64,000 nucleotides of DNA from Tomocerus qinae (GCA_020055645.1 CM034547.1:71582884-71646883), one strand, 5' to 3'; shown: positions 44,478-56,886, counted from the stretch's first letter. Program-made: numbers and translations. Notes: generated from the letters alone by a model not told the origin.

Positions 44478-46806
44478 AAACCTACGGCAAGCCGTAACAG
44501 AAGCTCGCCTGATCAAAGGGGACCGTGTACACATTTTTTGGTGGAACAATAATAAAATACATTTATTTTGATGTTATTCAAATTAGTTCAATATTAATCT
44601 ATTTTGATTTAAACAGATTAATATAGACTATTAAAATCAACAGAAAATCAAAATAGATTAATATTGACTATTAAAATCAACAGAAAATCAAAACAGATTA
44701 ATATTGACTATTAAAATCAACAGAAAATCAAAACAGATTAATATTGACTATTAAAATCAACAGAAAATCAAAATAGATTAATATTGACTATTAAAATCAA
44801 CAGAAAATCAAAATAGATTAATATTGACTATTAAAATCAACAGAAAATCAAAATAGATTAATATTGACTATTAAAACCAACAGAAAATCAAAACAGATTA
44901 ATATTGACTATTAAAATCAACAGAAAATCAAAAAAGATTAATATTGACTATTAAAATCAACAGAAAATCAAAATAGATTAATATTGACTATTAAAATCAA
45001 CAGAAAATCAAAATAGATTAATATTGACTATTAAAATCAACAGAAAATCAAAATAGATTAATATTGACTATTAAAATCAGCATAAAATCAAAATAGATTA
45101 ATGTTGACTATTAAAATCAATATAAAATCAGAATAGATTAATATTGACTATTAAAATCAACAGAAAATGAACATAGATTAACATTGACTGTGAAAATCAA
45201 CAGAAAATCAAAATAGATTGATATTGATTATTAAAATAAACAAAAAATCAAAATTGACTAATATTGAGTATCAAAATAAACAAAGAATCAAAGTTGATTA
45301 ATATTGAGTATCAAAATCAAAAGGAAAACAAAATTGGTTGATATTGACTATCATAATGAAAAGTAATTCGAAAAATATAAATTTGACTATCAATTTGCAT
45401 ATAAATGCGAAATAGATTTATTTCCGTCATATAATAGGTATTTTCCGGTTTTAGCTCGCCTGAATAAGGCAGCTTATAGAACCGCACAGTCTGTCCGTAC
45501 GTCCGTCCGTCCGTCCGTACGTCCGTCCGTCCCCACGATAACTTTCGAAAGAAATGACGGATATTGACCAAACTTGGCAAAAACAATGCCTATGGACCAC
45601 TGACGATCCCTATTAAATTGGGGGTAAATCGGTTCGTTGGTTGCTGAGATAACGCGCGCTCACTTTGTCTTCATTTTGATAGTCAAAGTGAAAATTTGGC
45701 ATTAAATGGTCATTAAAAAGTTCAAAGGCGTTTCCTATAAATTGTTAGCGAGATAGTATAAAATATTTCACTCCGCTTCTACCAAATTTGAGATTTAATA
45801 ATAAAGGAAATAAAACCGAAATACTACTATTAGAGGACGGAAATAAATCTATTTTGGATTTATATTCAATTTTATAGTCAAATTTACAATTTCTAACATC
45901 TTTTCATTTTGATAGTCAATATTACAATACAATAGTGATTTGACTTGATTTTACACTCAAGATTAATCAATTTTAATTTTCTTTTGATTTGATAGTCAAT
46001 AATAATAAATTTTGATTTTCTTTTGATTATGATACTCAATATTAATAAATTTTGATTTTCTTCTGATTTTGATACTCAATATTAATTTGGACTATCTTTT
46101 GATTTTGATACTCAATATTAATTTGGACTATCTTTTGATTTTGATACTCAATATTAAATAATTTTGATACTCAATATTAACTAATTTTGATTTTCTTCTG
46201 ATTTTGATACTCAATATTAATTAATTTTGATTTTCTTTTGATTTTGATACTCAATATTAATTAATTTTGATTTCCTTTTGATTTTGATACTCAATATTAA
46301 TTAATTTTGATTTTTCTTTTGATTTTGATACTCAATATTAATTAATTTTGATTTTTCTTTTGATTTTGATACTCAATATTAATTAATTTTGATTTTTTGT
46401 TGATTTTGATAGACAACATTAATCAATTTTGATTTTCTGTTGATTTAATAGTTAATACACTACCACACTTTAAATTTTTGTTTGTTTAGATAACTTAAAT
46501 TTGCCTATTTTACACTTTTCATTTTAACAATCAAAATAGATCTATTTCTTCTATTTTCTACCAAAAATGTACACAGGGTCCCCTTTACTCAGGCGAGCTT
46601 CTGTTACGGCTTGCTGTAGGTTTTTTACTTTGTTATAACCTATGGACCAATGTGGCCCATTTTCAATAGGCTTTGTCACAGGTCCATAGGCAATGATTTT
46701 GCCAAGTTTAGTTGAAATCCATCAATGTCTTCAAAAGTTATCGTGTACACGGACGGACGGACGGACAGACTGTGCGATTCTATAAGCTCGCTTTCTCAGG
46801 CGAGCT
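44478..46806 (+). mobile_element. HLE-O, hosting HLE-P, with a very regular array
   Basis: 5' aaacctacggcaagccgtaac at 44478. The array at 44600-45220 holds about fifteen 40-bp units, many identical, the most homogeneous in the window. The core reaches ccggtttt at 45452, where HLE-P enters. After HLE-P it reads actttgttataa and jumps to cctatggaccaatgtggccc, so about 190 bp of core is deleted. It ends with (ggac)n and the hairpin at 46806. Confidence 0.85.
45453..46623 (-). mobile_element. HLE-P, complete, inserted in HLE-O
   Basis: Minus-strand: agctcgcctgaataaggcagct at 45453, (gtcc/gtac)n at 45495-45530, core, array of units with gattttgatactcaatatta (45930-46440), then the 5' end ttctgttacggcttgctgta at 46623. 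The array unit differs from that of its host. Confidence 0.9.
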
Positions 46807-47116
46807 AAAAGTTAGTCCGCATTTCCTTATATCACTAGCCTGTAATTCAAGGTTCAGTATTTCAATAAATATTTCCCCTGGGAATGCTTTATGAAAATCA
46901 TATAAAAATTTGAAATGAAATGCTGTGTTCTGATTGGTCAATTTGTAAATTGCATCGACCAATGAGAAGCGATTTTATTTCCGTTTCTATTTGAAAATAA
47001 TCTCCCTTGGATGATTTGGACAGTAAGTGCCCACTTATTAAATGCTCTTTGTTTTGACCGGGCAATTATTTCAATGCGGGGAATTATAGTTTCAAATGCT
47101 GCAATTTACGGGGGAA

Positions 47117-47217
47117 ATCGATACAGTGATCTAGTAAGAGTGCAGAAAAGTAGTAACGCCATTCCTTACTACTAGCCTTGCTACTTTTCTGGACTCTTAG
47201 TAGATCATTGTATCGGG
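47117..47217. mobile_element. Short foldback (hairpin MITE), about 100 bp
   Basis: atcgatacagtgatctagta, agagtgcagaaaagtag pairs with ctacttttctggactcttag, tagatcattgtatcg. No target duplication identified. Confidence 0.55.
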
Positions 47218-48825
47218 TTAAAACGATTCGCTCACACATTAACAATTATATCGATTATTGTGGTAAAGCATTTATTTGTGATTGTGAGCAAACCAGTTAT
47301 GTATATAATATCAGTTATGTAAGTCGCTCTTAGTCTTTTTTAATAAGCAAGATAATATTGCTGAGCAATATCTATAAATTTGTATAGTATTTAATTATAT
47401 AAATCTATAAAGCGTTGTGACATCGTCATTTTTCACGTCGTTTTCAAAAAGTGAGATGCACTTTGCAATGTAGACCTACTCGTAAATGATACTCCTCCAA
47501 GATATATTACTCCCTCTTTTCCTTCACCCTATCCCAAGCAGACCACATTTACACAGCGCTAATTTATATATCTATACCTTTTTGCGATTTTACAAACGTT
47601 ACGGGTAATGTAATAATACAAACTTTAATTTTTATAGCATCTAAATTATAAGAACATTCACAGCAATATCAGTGGGTAGATTGAACTATACATTTGATGT
47701 GTCGGTTAGTTAAAGATGTGGGTTTCGGCAAACATTAGAGGAACCTACTTTGTTTTTCGACATAAACTTTTTTCATGATTTACAGAGGAACCGGACCCTT
47801 AAATACAGGTAGGTATGAGGCGCCAGAACCTTTCTACATTAACGTGGGCGGATACATGGTAACTGAAAATTTTTCGACATGATCTGACCATCATATCAAA
47901 GGTTTTTTAGCAAAGTCGTATTTGGCGGTATGTCGTAAATTATTTTTTATGTTTTAGCTGTTTTTATGCATCAATTGATGTAAGAATTGGGAAACAACGC
48001 ACTAAAAGTGCTTTTATACACAAAAATATTTCGTATTAACATCATTACATGCTACTTTTAGTGTCTGAAAAGCCTTGAAAAGTGAAAACTCAATTTATAA
48101 CTTATAAGAGTTGTGAAGTGTGTGCATTGAGGCTTGACTGGTTTATGCCTTTTACAATCTAATATCGTATTTCCAAAAATACGATTGTACTTGAGTTCCT
48201 GCCTAAGATGTATAATGTAATGTAACAAAAAATGTCAGCTGATATTTATTTATTATGATATTCAATTATAGATGCTAGTAGAATAATTACAGGAAAAACA
48301 CTGATGAAAACTACTAAACACACTATATTAAAATTCAATAAATAATCAATTTTACAGAAGACAATTTTAGACAGAACTGATTTTTTTGGAGTTGGGTTGA
48401 CTGAGCGCTGTAGAGCAGACGTGTTTGCCGATCTGTCCTGATAATTTCATTTACTACACTTGTACTTTATTTCGTTATATCTTTATCTCATCAATATTAT
48501 TGTAAATCCTTATGTTATTGGATAAACAACGCCACTACATTATATTAGTAGATTTTTAATGTATTTTTTGCTTCTAATGTAATGTAATATGTTCCCTTAA
48601 ATTTTATAATTCCTTTAGTGAAAATAACAATCCTCGAATCGGGTCACTAAATCAGGTAACAACCAATCTATTTGTAAGTTAGAAAATGGCTAAATTTTGG
48701 ACGAGGCTTATCTGTTTTAAACTTTAAAATATATCACTAATTATATACCTAGTGTAATGTGATTTTAATTACTGAAAAGGCAATTTGCCGATTATGATAG
48801 AAATTGAAAATTTGTATCATGTCAT
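47218..48825. other. No gene; R4 copy 2 at 47925-48050
   Basis: AT-rich. The R4 copy carries atttggcggtatgtcgtaaa. No coding signal otherwise. Confidence 0.4.
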
Positions 48826-48829
48826 TTTA

Positions 48830-49200
48830 AAAATGTCAATTTAGAGGAAATCTATCAATGAATTTTGTATTACTTTTCAACAAGATTAGAGAGAAACTTT
48901 TTTCTATTTTCTTAAAGAAAAATCTTGGAAAAACGATCTACCAATAAGGTTTTGTGAATTCAAGAAAATGTGTAAGAGAAACGATTTACCTACTTTAAGA
49001 TATTGGGAATTTAAAGGAAATGTGTCAACTAGTTTTGGATTATTTTATGATTTTGTAAATTTAAAGGAAATGTGTCAATGAGTTTTGCATTATTTTTAAG
49101 CAAGGTTTTGAGATACGCTGGTTTTATTACCTTAATGAAAAGTCTCATGGAAAAAACGATTTACCTACTTTAAGATTTTGTAAATTTAACATTTCAACCT
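48830..49200. repeat. Degenerate tandem repeat
   Basis: Repeats ttaaaggaaatgtgtcaa (49010, 49060; diverged at 48843), acgatttacctactttaaga (48978, 49153) and gattttgtaaattta (49052, 49175). Unit length about 170 bp, strongly diverged. Confidence 0.45.
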
Positions 49201-49629
49201 TTTTCATGAAACTGTCTTTGCTATTTTTGACATTGGCTAGGATTTATGGGAAAATGTTCGATTATTGCCTCAGTTTTTATACATGTCACAATTAATTGAT
49301 GACATCTGGATAGAAATTCGCATAAAATTTTGAACCATTGCTACTGCTAAATAATCAAAAAAATCGAAAATTTTCCCAAATTAAATCCTAGCCAATGTTT
49401 TTACCTTTCCGAAAATGTACTTCATTAGAAAATCAGAGTAAAACTCAAAAATTTTAACATGTATTTTGATAGCCACCAGAGATTCCCAAATCGTATACAC
49501 AATCACCTTAAGGGAATTGCTTGATGACGTTAACTGACTGACCACTATCTCTGCTCACCATTGGATTAATCCTTACTGGCTGGCTGGCCCGTATTCGATT
49601 CCCATTTCTTTTGCTAAAATCCCTCTCAC
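49201..49629. other. No gene seen
   Basis: Diverged inverted pair around 49240 (attggctaggatttatggga) and 49375 (cccaaattaaatcctagcca). Confidence 0.4.
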
Positions 49630-51133
49630 TAGTACTGCTTAACAGGCCTCCTTAGTAGGCCTAACAGGCCAAGGCCGTTATCAGGCCAGGCCATTATCAA
49701 GCCAGGCCGTTATCAGGCCGGCCTGGTAACGGCTTTTTAAGGATGGCCAGAACCAAACGACAAGCAACTTGAAAACTCATTCCAACAATACCTACCAATC
49801 TGAATTTTAAAGTTTCAAAACATGCTGATTTCGAATGAATTTGTCATTTTAACGCAATTTAAAAACTGGGTGGGGCTACTCCACCCAATTTCTATTATCT
49901 ATAAATTTAAGCTGCCAAATTATATTTTAAAGTTTTGGAGCATGGTGATTTCGAATAAATTAGTCATTTTAACGAAATTTGGAAACTGGGTGGGGCCATT
50001 CTACCCATTTTCTAATATCTATGGAATTAAGTCATCAAATTATATTTTAGGGCTTTGAAACATGCTGATTTCGAATTAGTAAGTCATTTTAATTAAATTT
50101 GAAAAGTAGGTGGGGCAACTCCATTCATTTTCTAATATCTATACAATTGAGCTGCTAAATTCTATTTTATGGTTTTGTGACATGCTGATTTCGAATAAAT
50201 TAATCATTTTAACAAAATTTGAAAAGTGGGTGGGCCACTCCACCCATTTTCTAAAATATATACAATTACCTCATTAACTTATATTTTAAGGTTATAAACA
50301 TGCTGATTTCGAATAAATTAGTCATTTTAATTAAATTTGAAAAATGGGTGGGGCAACTCCAACCATTTTTTAATATCTATACAATTAAGCTGCTAAATCC
50401 AATTTTGAGGTTTTTAACATGCTCATTTGGAATAAATTCATCATTTTAAGAAAAATTAGAAAAGTTGGTGGGGCCAGTCTAGCCATTTTTTAATATATAT
50501 ACAATTAAATCATTTTAACGAAATGATTTCTTTAAAATGACCAATTAATGCTTAATAGTATATATCTTAGAAAATGGGTAGACCCCCAGTTTTCAAATTT
50601 CGTTAAAAGTACTAATTTATTCGAAATCTGCAGGTTTTAAAACCTTAAAATATAAGTTGATGACGTAATTGTACAGATATTACAAAATGCGTAGGCTGGC
50701 CACACCCACTTTTCAAATTTAGTTAAAATGACTAATTTATTCGAAATCAGCATGTTTTTAAACCTTAAAATATAAGTCGATGACGTAATTGTATATATTT
50801 TAGAAAATGGGTGGACTTGCCCCACCCACTTTTCAAATTTTGTTAAAATGACTAATTTATTTGAAATCAGCATGTTCCAAAACCTCAAAATAGAACTTGG
50901 CAGGTTAACTGTATAGATATTAGAAAATGGGTGGAGTTACCCCACCTTGTTTTCAAATTTCGTTAAAATGACTAATTTTAACGAAAAGTTTTCAAGTTGC
51001 TTGTCGTTTGGTTCTGGCCATCCTTAAAAGGCCGTTACCAGGCCGGCCTGATAACGGCCTGGCCTGATAATGGCCTGGCCTGATAACGGCCTGGCCTGTT
51101 AGGCCTACTAAGGAGGCCTGATAAGCAGTACTA
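49630..51133. mobile_element. Foldback M7, 1.5 kb, of 120-bp repeats with GGCC-rich ends
   Basis: TAGTACTGCTTA...TAAGCAGTACTA with a perfect 8-bp duplication CCTCTCAC (49622-49629, 51134-51141). The outer ~110 bp of each arm are runs of aggcc, gttatcaggccagg and ggccggcctgg. Inside, six forward units start at 49821, 49941, 50061, 50181, 50299 and 50418 (catgctgatttcgaataaat, gaaaagtgggtggggc). About four inverted units follow, at exact 120-bp spacing (50631, 50751, 50871, 50991). Non-coding; short frames recur because the unit is a multiple of three. Confidence 0.85.
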
Positions 51134-51141
51134 CCTCTCAC

Positions 51142-52388
51142 ACAAATTTTATTTCACTTTTTGCTTTATGTGTATAAGAAGATACAAGGTAGAGCCGTAG
51201 GCGATTTTCAAAATCAGTTGACAAAGCTACGGGTAACTGTTAGCTTTGGAGGTTGAGGAGTTATTCTGTAACGGACCTTCGGACTGGTAACGTACCTCCG
51301 TGAGGTTACTTACTTACTTACTACTTACTAACAGCAAAAAGTATTAGAATAAAAAATACAGAATATTATTCTCTCACATAATCAAATGTATTGCATAAGA
51401 TTATTTCCTTACGCAAAATATACGGCCAGAAAATAGTGATAAAAAATAGGAAGAAAAGAACCTGAGCATAAGTGAATTCAGCAAATTTAAAGTATCCTGA
51501 CCAACAAAAGCCATTTACCAATCCTTTCAAATGTCATACAACTGCATTTGGCGCTATCATATGTGCGCAGCTAACAAATTTACGGTTATTTGATAAAAAT
51601 TAAGCAAAAATAACGTATATAAGGTATTTCGAAATTAATATTCGTGCATGTTATTACAGAGATAACTGAGGATATTAAGAGAAGGTACCATTTCGCGCGT
51701 AGCGCGAGAAAAATTTGAAATTCAACTTCAAAATTTATCAATAATGATTTGAACAATTTTGTGTAATTTAGCTTATCGGTTAAGTGACATAGTTGAGGAA
51801 AAGAAGTTTGTCATTTATCACTGATAAGTGATTAATGGATTTCCATCGAAATTGGAAGAGATTTTTGACAACTAAAGTGGATAGATCAGCAACGAACATT
51901 GAAATTCGCGCGAAGCGCGAGAATATTTTTATATTTCAACTTACTTGAACGCTAACAAAAAAATGTGTTTTAATACTGAAGAATGAAATTATTCCATTGC
52001 TACCGATTTTAGCTCATTCAAGTATTTTTAAGTATAATTTAAGTATTTTAAGTATAGGGTCTATTTTAAGTATTATACTTGCCATTTAAGTATACCTATG
52101 GTAACCCTGAAGGGGAGAAGAACATCTTTTTTACATTTTAGCTTTGTCAGCTAATTTTTCATATCGCCTCCGGCTCTCCCTTGTATCCTCTTATGTAGCA
52201 TAGCGCAAGGCAATGATGAGAGAAAAAGTACAGATAATACCCATTAATCTGTACTGGACATTAATTTATTCAGGCACAAAAAGGATAGCCCTTGATCTGA
52301 AATGATTCTCAGATATCAATGGATTTCTTCGGAAAAAATGATTTCTATTGCAACCATTTTCATCTGATTCCATCAGAACAACATTTAT
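51142..52388. other. No gene seen
   Basis: Two gcgcg(t/a)agcgcgag words at 51695 and 51907, resembling the 10.4-kb MITE interior. aagtattttaagtata repeats around 52020-52100. No coding signal. Confidence 0.4.
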
Positions 52389-52863
52389 GACGCTCACCAC
52401 GCCTGCATAGCAACCGCATGGGCCTATCTAAATGCGTGTTAAAGATGCTTTGCATCAAGCTTTATTCCTCCCGAAGGATAAGTCCGATATTTATGGGACT
52501 TACATTTTTGGAATCCAGGACTATCGAGAAACACACAAGGGCGATAGATTTTTGATATCGTTGTTTTAAATGCTTTAAAAAAAATCAAATTCCAAAAAAA
52601 GTGAATCAATGTTGATTTTTTTGCACCATTTAAAGCAACAATATCAAAAATCCATCCACCCTCCTGTTTTCCTTGATAGTCCAGGATTCCAAAAATGTAA
52701 GTCCCATAAAAATCGGTCTTAACCTTCGGGAGTAATAAAGCTTGATGTAAAGCATCAAGCTTTATTAAAAGTTAAATTAAAATTAAATTAAAAGTTAAAG
52801 CATTAAGTTTTAACACGCATTTAGATAGGGCCATGCGGTTGCTATGCAGGCGTGGTGAGCGTC
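52389..52863. mobile_element. Foldback M8, 475 bp
   Basis: GACGCTCACCACGCCTGCAT...ATGCAGGCGTGGTGAGCGTC, continuing agcaaccgcatgg and atctaaatgcgtgttaaa. Inner pairing around ttggaatccaggactatc (52509/52685) and tttttgatatcgttg. Target duplication not evident. Confidence 0.7.
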
Positions 52864-53583
52864 CTTAAGTTACCTTGTGAAAAATCTGGAATGTCTGGAT
52901 AATGGTATAGGTTGGCCAGAATGTCCGACTAGCCTGTTGGTCGTCGACATATATGTATGAAGGGTTTCGCTGGTTGGCCGGAGTGAAGATGGCCGGGACG
53001 GAAGATGTCCAGGAGTTGTGAATGGAAAGTAAATAATATCATCACTAATTAGAGATGTTTCTTCGGTTCTCTTGACCACATCTGCTTTCCATTCCATTCC
53101 TTCACACGCTTTCTCACCCTCCCTCCATTTCCTCCCCTCCCTCTCATTCTCCTAATCGAAAACATCCGTTATGAGTCCAGAAAAGACACTAATCTGCTTC
53201 ACCGCTCTCCTTTCGTCAACCAACAAGATTTGTGTACTCCAGAATCCAGCCCGTCCACGGACAAATGTTTTTTAATTTTAATTTTGGGCTAGATAGATTG
53301 CTTACGGATTTCAGTCTAATTTTACCCAATTCTTTACAATTGACACATATTGCTTTCTCTAAATACATACATATTTTAATAAAAATACAGAATTTAATGG
53401 AAAATTTTTATATGATTTTCATAAAACATTGCAAGGGGAAATAGTTAACTATAATAAAACTTTGAACTTGGATTACAAAATGATAGGGAAATACGGACTA
53501 ACTATTTTAGCATATTTTTATTACCACCATCGTATAAGCTACGCACTGCGTACTCCATCTCATCAAGTAATACAAGCTTTTTT
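52864..53583. other. No gene; M3-family fragment at about 53395-53583
   Basis: aaaacattgcaaggggaaat, tacggactaactattttagc and ctgcgtactcc are M3 arm sequence; the fragment seems to resume at 54990 (attaactttcaaattatgaa) after M9. Confidence 0.45.
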
Positions 53584-54989
53584 ACACTTCCACATCCAAG
53601 TGTGGTACAATTGTACCACAACGCCTTTATTTGCCCTTATCTCCGTTCCCTTCAACCGAATTACATCCAGCTTTCAGGTACCTGTCAGGAATATTGTTTT
53701 ACAATTTTTAAAAATATTTTGAGGTAATTTTGAAATTTTTTTCAATTTTTTATGGTCGAAAAACTAAGACGAAGTCATCGCTAACAGGGCAGTATCCAAT
53801 GTGGTACATTTGTACCACAAAGAAGGTTTCTTATCTGGGGTGGTACAATTGTACCACACTTGGATACTGTCATGTAAGCGAGAATAAATGGTAAATATAT
53901 AGTAAATTAATATAATTAATTCAATGCTAGTAAGCAAATTAATTTTCCATAGTCGATTATAAGCCGACGATGTATAAATTAATTTTTATTCTTTTACTAC
54001 TGACCGACAAAATGGAAATTATATTGCTATCGTCGAATGTAAGACGACAGAATTCAAATTAATTTATACCATCGACTATAAGCCGGCGGAATGCACATTA
54101 AATTGTAATCACCGACTATAAGCCGACAGAATGCAAATTATTCTGTAAGCATCGAATATTAGCCGAAAGAAAGCAAATTAATCTGCTAGCATTGACTATA
54201 AGCCGACTGAATGTATATTAAATTGTAATCATCGACTATTAGCCGAAAAAATGCAAATCAATCTTTAAGCATCGACTATAAGCAGAAGGAATGTATATTA
54301 AATTGTAACCATCGACTATAAGCCGACACAATGCAAATTAAATTGTAATCACCGACTATAATCCGACGGAATGAATATTAAATTGCAATTATCGACTATA
54401 AGCCGCTGGAACGCATATTAAATTGTAATCACCGAATATAAGCCGCCGTAATGGAAATAATTCTCTAAACCTCGACCATTAGCCGAAATAATGCAAATTA
54501 ATCTGTTAGCTTCGACTATAAGCCGACGGAATGTATATTAAATTGTAATCATCGACTATAAGCCGCTGGAACGCATATTAAATTGTAATCACCGAATATA
54601 AGCCGCCGTAATGGAAATAATTCTCTAAACCTCGACCATTAGCCGAAATAATACAAATTAATCTGTTAGCTTCGACTATAAGCCGAAAGAATGCAAATTA
54701 ATCTGTTAGTAACGACTATAAGCCGACGGAATGCATATTAAAGACTATACGCTGAAAGTATGGTGTGGTACAATTGTACCACATTGAGTTTTGCTATGTG
54801 GTACAATTGTACCACACTTGGATATTGCCATGTTAGCAAGAGTAGGGCCTTAACCATTGGTTTGGCTACAAGGATAAAAACACGAAACCTTGTGTGGTAC
54901 AATTGTACCACACTTGGATACTGCTACGTGGTACAATTGTACCACACTTGGTAGTCCGCGGAAGTTTTTAGGCTTGGATGTGGAAGTGT
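53584..54989. mobile_element. Element M9: 40-bp array between palindrome clusters
   Basis: Short inverted ends ACACTTCCACATCCAAG...CTTGGATGTGGAAGTGT. Next to each end are copies of the 18-bp perfect palindrome GTGGTACAATTGTACCAC: about 53602, 53801 (one base changed) and 53839 on the left; 54763, 54799, 54894 and 54930 on the right. Between them (53945-54745) run about twenty 40-bp units with consensus cgactataagccgacggaat then gcatattaaattgtaatcat. No transposase. Inserted in an M3-family fragment. Confidence 0.75.
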
Positions 54990-56886
54990 TTATTAACTTT
55001 CAAATTATGAAAAGGTCGTAATACACTAGAGGACAAATGTCAGTTAAAATAAAATTTTTATTGGTCAGCTGTAAAATATACCGATGGAAAGGGATATTAT
55101 GTCCATTTTGTAGTTTTGTTGAATATTATATGTTGTATGATAGAAAAATTCATTTGTCAGCATAAATGACAAAAGTCAAGTTACTTAATTGTCATTCATC
55201 ACACTTTTTGTTGAGGCTAGTTTGACACCTTTGACATTAGTAGCTACGATAGTTGGTTGGGTTTTGCAAAATCTGGGTGTGTTTCTGCTGTACATGGTTA
55301 CGAAAGTAACACTGGGGTCTGGGATGTAACTACCACCCACGAACGCTATGAAAGCTGAGTAATGTACACTTGTCCCGTAGTAAATAGTGCAAAGGTCGAG
55401 TCTAATCAATTATTTCCAATTTTAAGTACTTATATTTTGTAGATGCAGAGTGGCGTTGAAGGGGCTACGCATTAGATTAGGATGTCAGAATGTCGTCTGA
55501 CCACATCTGTGCTTGCTCTCTCCGTCCATTCTTGTAATTACCTCCTTCTGCTCTGATGTGACTAATAAGAAAGGCCCTTTGACAAACTCCAATCATCCAA
55601 AGACCCTCCTGACTCTTTTATTCCTACTCTACACTAAGCAACAAACTATTTGCAATTATTATACTTATTTCTCATACCATTCACCATTCATTTCCTATTA
55701 CCCAACAGACTCAGCTCCAAAAATACCCAAAGTCCTACGGAAAATTTATCCGACACGAAATTTTAACATTTTAACCAAGTCAGAAAATTTCAATTCAGAA
55801 CGATATCAGAATTTTGAAAAGATTTGAATCGCAATGACAATACCTCAATTTACAATATTTATATCTAGTATTTCCTGTATGTATTTCCTTCCAAAAGGAC
55901 AATTTTGAGAAAAAAGTTATGGCCTCAGTTCCCTTGGTCCCTCGTCAAAATCAAAAAATTACATTTTTGATGGTTTAAAAATTATTTTTTGAAAATCGGG
56001 CCGTCATGCTCATCTTATTTTTTATCTTCTGAAACTGCAAACCGTATGTCTAGGTTCAGTCGATTTCCAGGAATCATGTTAGTTAAAAGTCCTTCTAAAG
56101 ATGAATTAGCAAGGTTAGATCTTCTCTTTGAATCTTACTCTGGGGCATCAATTCGAGTTGAATGCTGAAATAGGCGGTAATAATTGATGGCAGAAAGAAT
56201 AAATGATTCTTTGTGGTGATTTGTGATAATGTAGAGTAGAAAAGGTCGGAGGGAGATGAAATAGATTAGGAATTTTTCTATTCCAGTCGTGTGACTTCTA
56301 ATGTATTTCTTTTGGCAGTTGAGCGAGTGATTGGCTGATATCGATTGTCACTAGACATTCTCATCTTATAACCACAAAGAATCTAAAAATAGAATTTTAG
56401 ATTGCATTCATGCAATCCCAGGAGGGAGGGGATAAGGAAATATATTCCCATCCGATAAACATCTAAGGTGATATGTGAAATGGGACGTAGCATTTCAAAT
56501 GTTGCCCCATTTTCAAGACGTCTACTTAAATTATTCCCAGCCAAATTTGATACACAAACGGACAGAAGAAATTAGGAGGGCTAAAATAACTAAAGTGCGC
56601 CAATAACTAAAGAGAACCAAATACATTGACAGTGGCCAATTCAAATCAGAGTACTTTCCCACTCCTCGCTGGAGCTTAACAATGTAACCTCGTAATTAAA
56701 TTTTTCCAACCCACTTTACTACAAGATTCCTCTATATTCCGCAATCATATACATCATTGGAATCGTCGTAGTACAAACGATTTTACAACATATTATGTAA
56801 TTTAGAGAGATAGCCCGTAGCTTTAGCAGTAGTCATTCCAAATTCGTACAATATTTTACATTAGTGAGATAGAAAATTTCAAATAA
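54990..56886. other. No gene; MITE-half like that at 2874
   Basis: ggtctgggatgtaactaccacc to cttgtcccgtagtaaatagt (55316-55390) resembles the 2874-2958 element. A 104-codon frame at 55513-55827 has no recognised domain. Confidence 0.4.

Larger units (their letters stand above)
44053..47028. mobile_element. M5, M3-family foldback hosting HLE-O
   Basis: The left part (44053-44477) holds gaattacagacttgtgatag and ggtattcatacatgctaaaa. The right part (46807-47028) holds gttagtccgcatttccttat, ttccctgggaatgctttatg-type sequence and tcccttggatgatttggaca. In M3 these two parts are contiguous at 36400-36430 (catgctaaaaaagttag). Confidence 0.65.

Noticed and set aside
44600-45220. Regular 40-bp repeats resembling a CRISPR array
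   Set aside because: Units are contiguous with no unique spacers, occur inside a eukaryotic transposon family, and there are no cas genes.
49822-50888. Repeated MLISNKLVILTKF peptides on both strands
   Set aside because: Produced by 120-bp repeats (a multiple of three) in foldback M7; frames stop at random.
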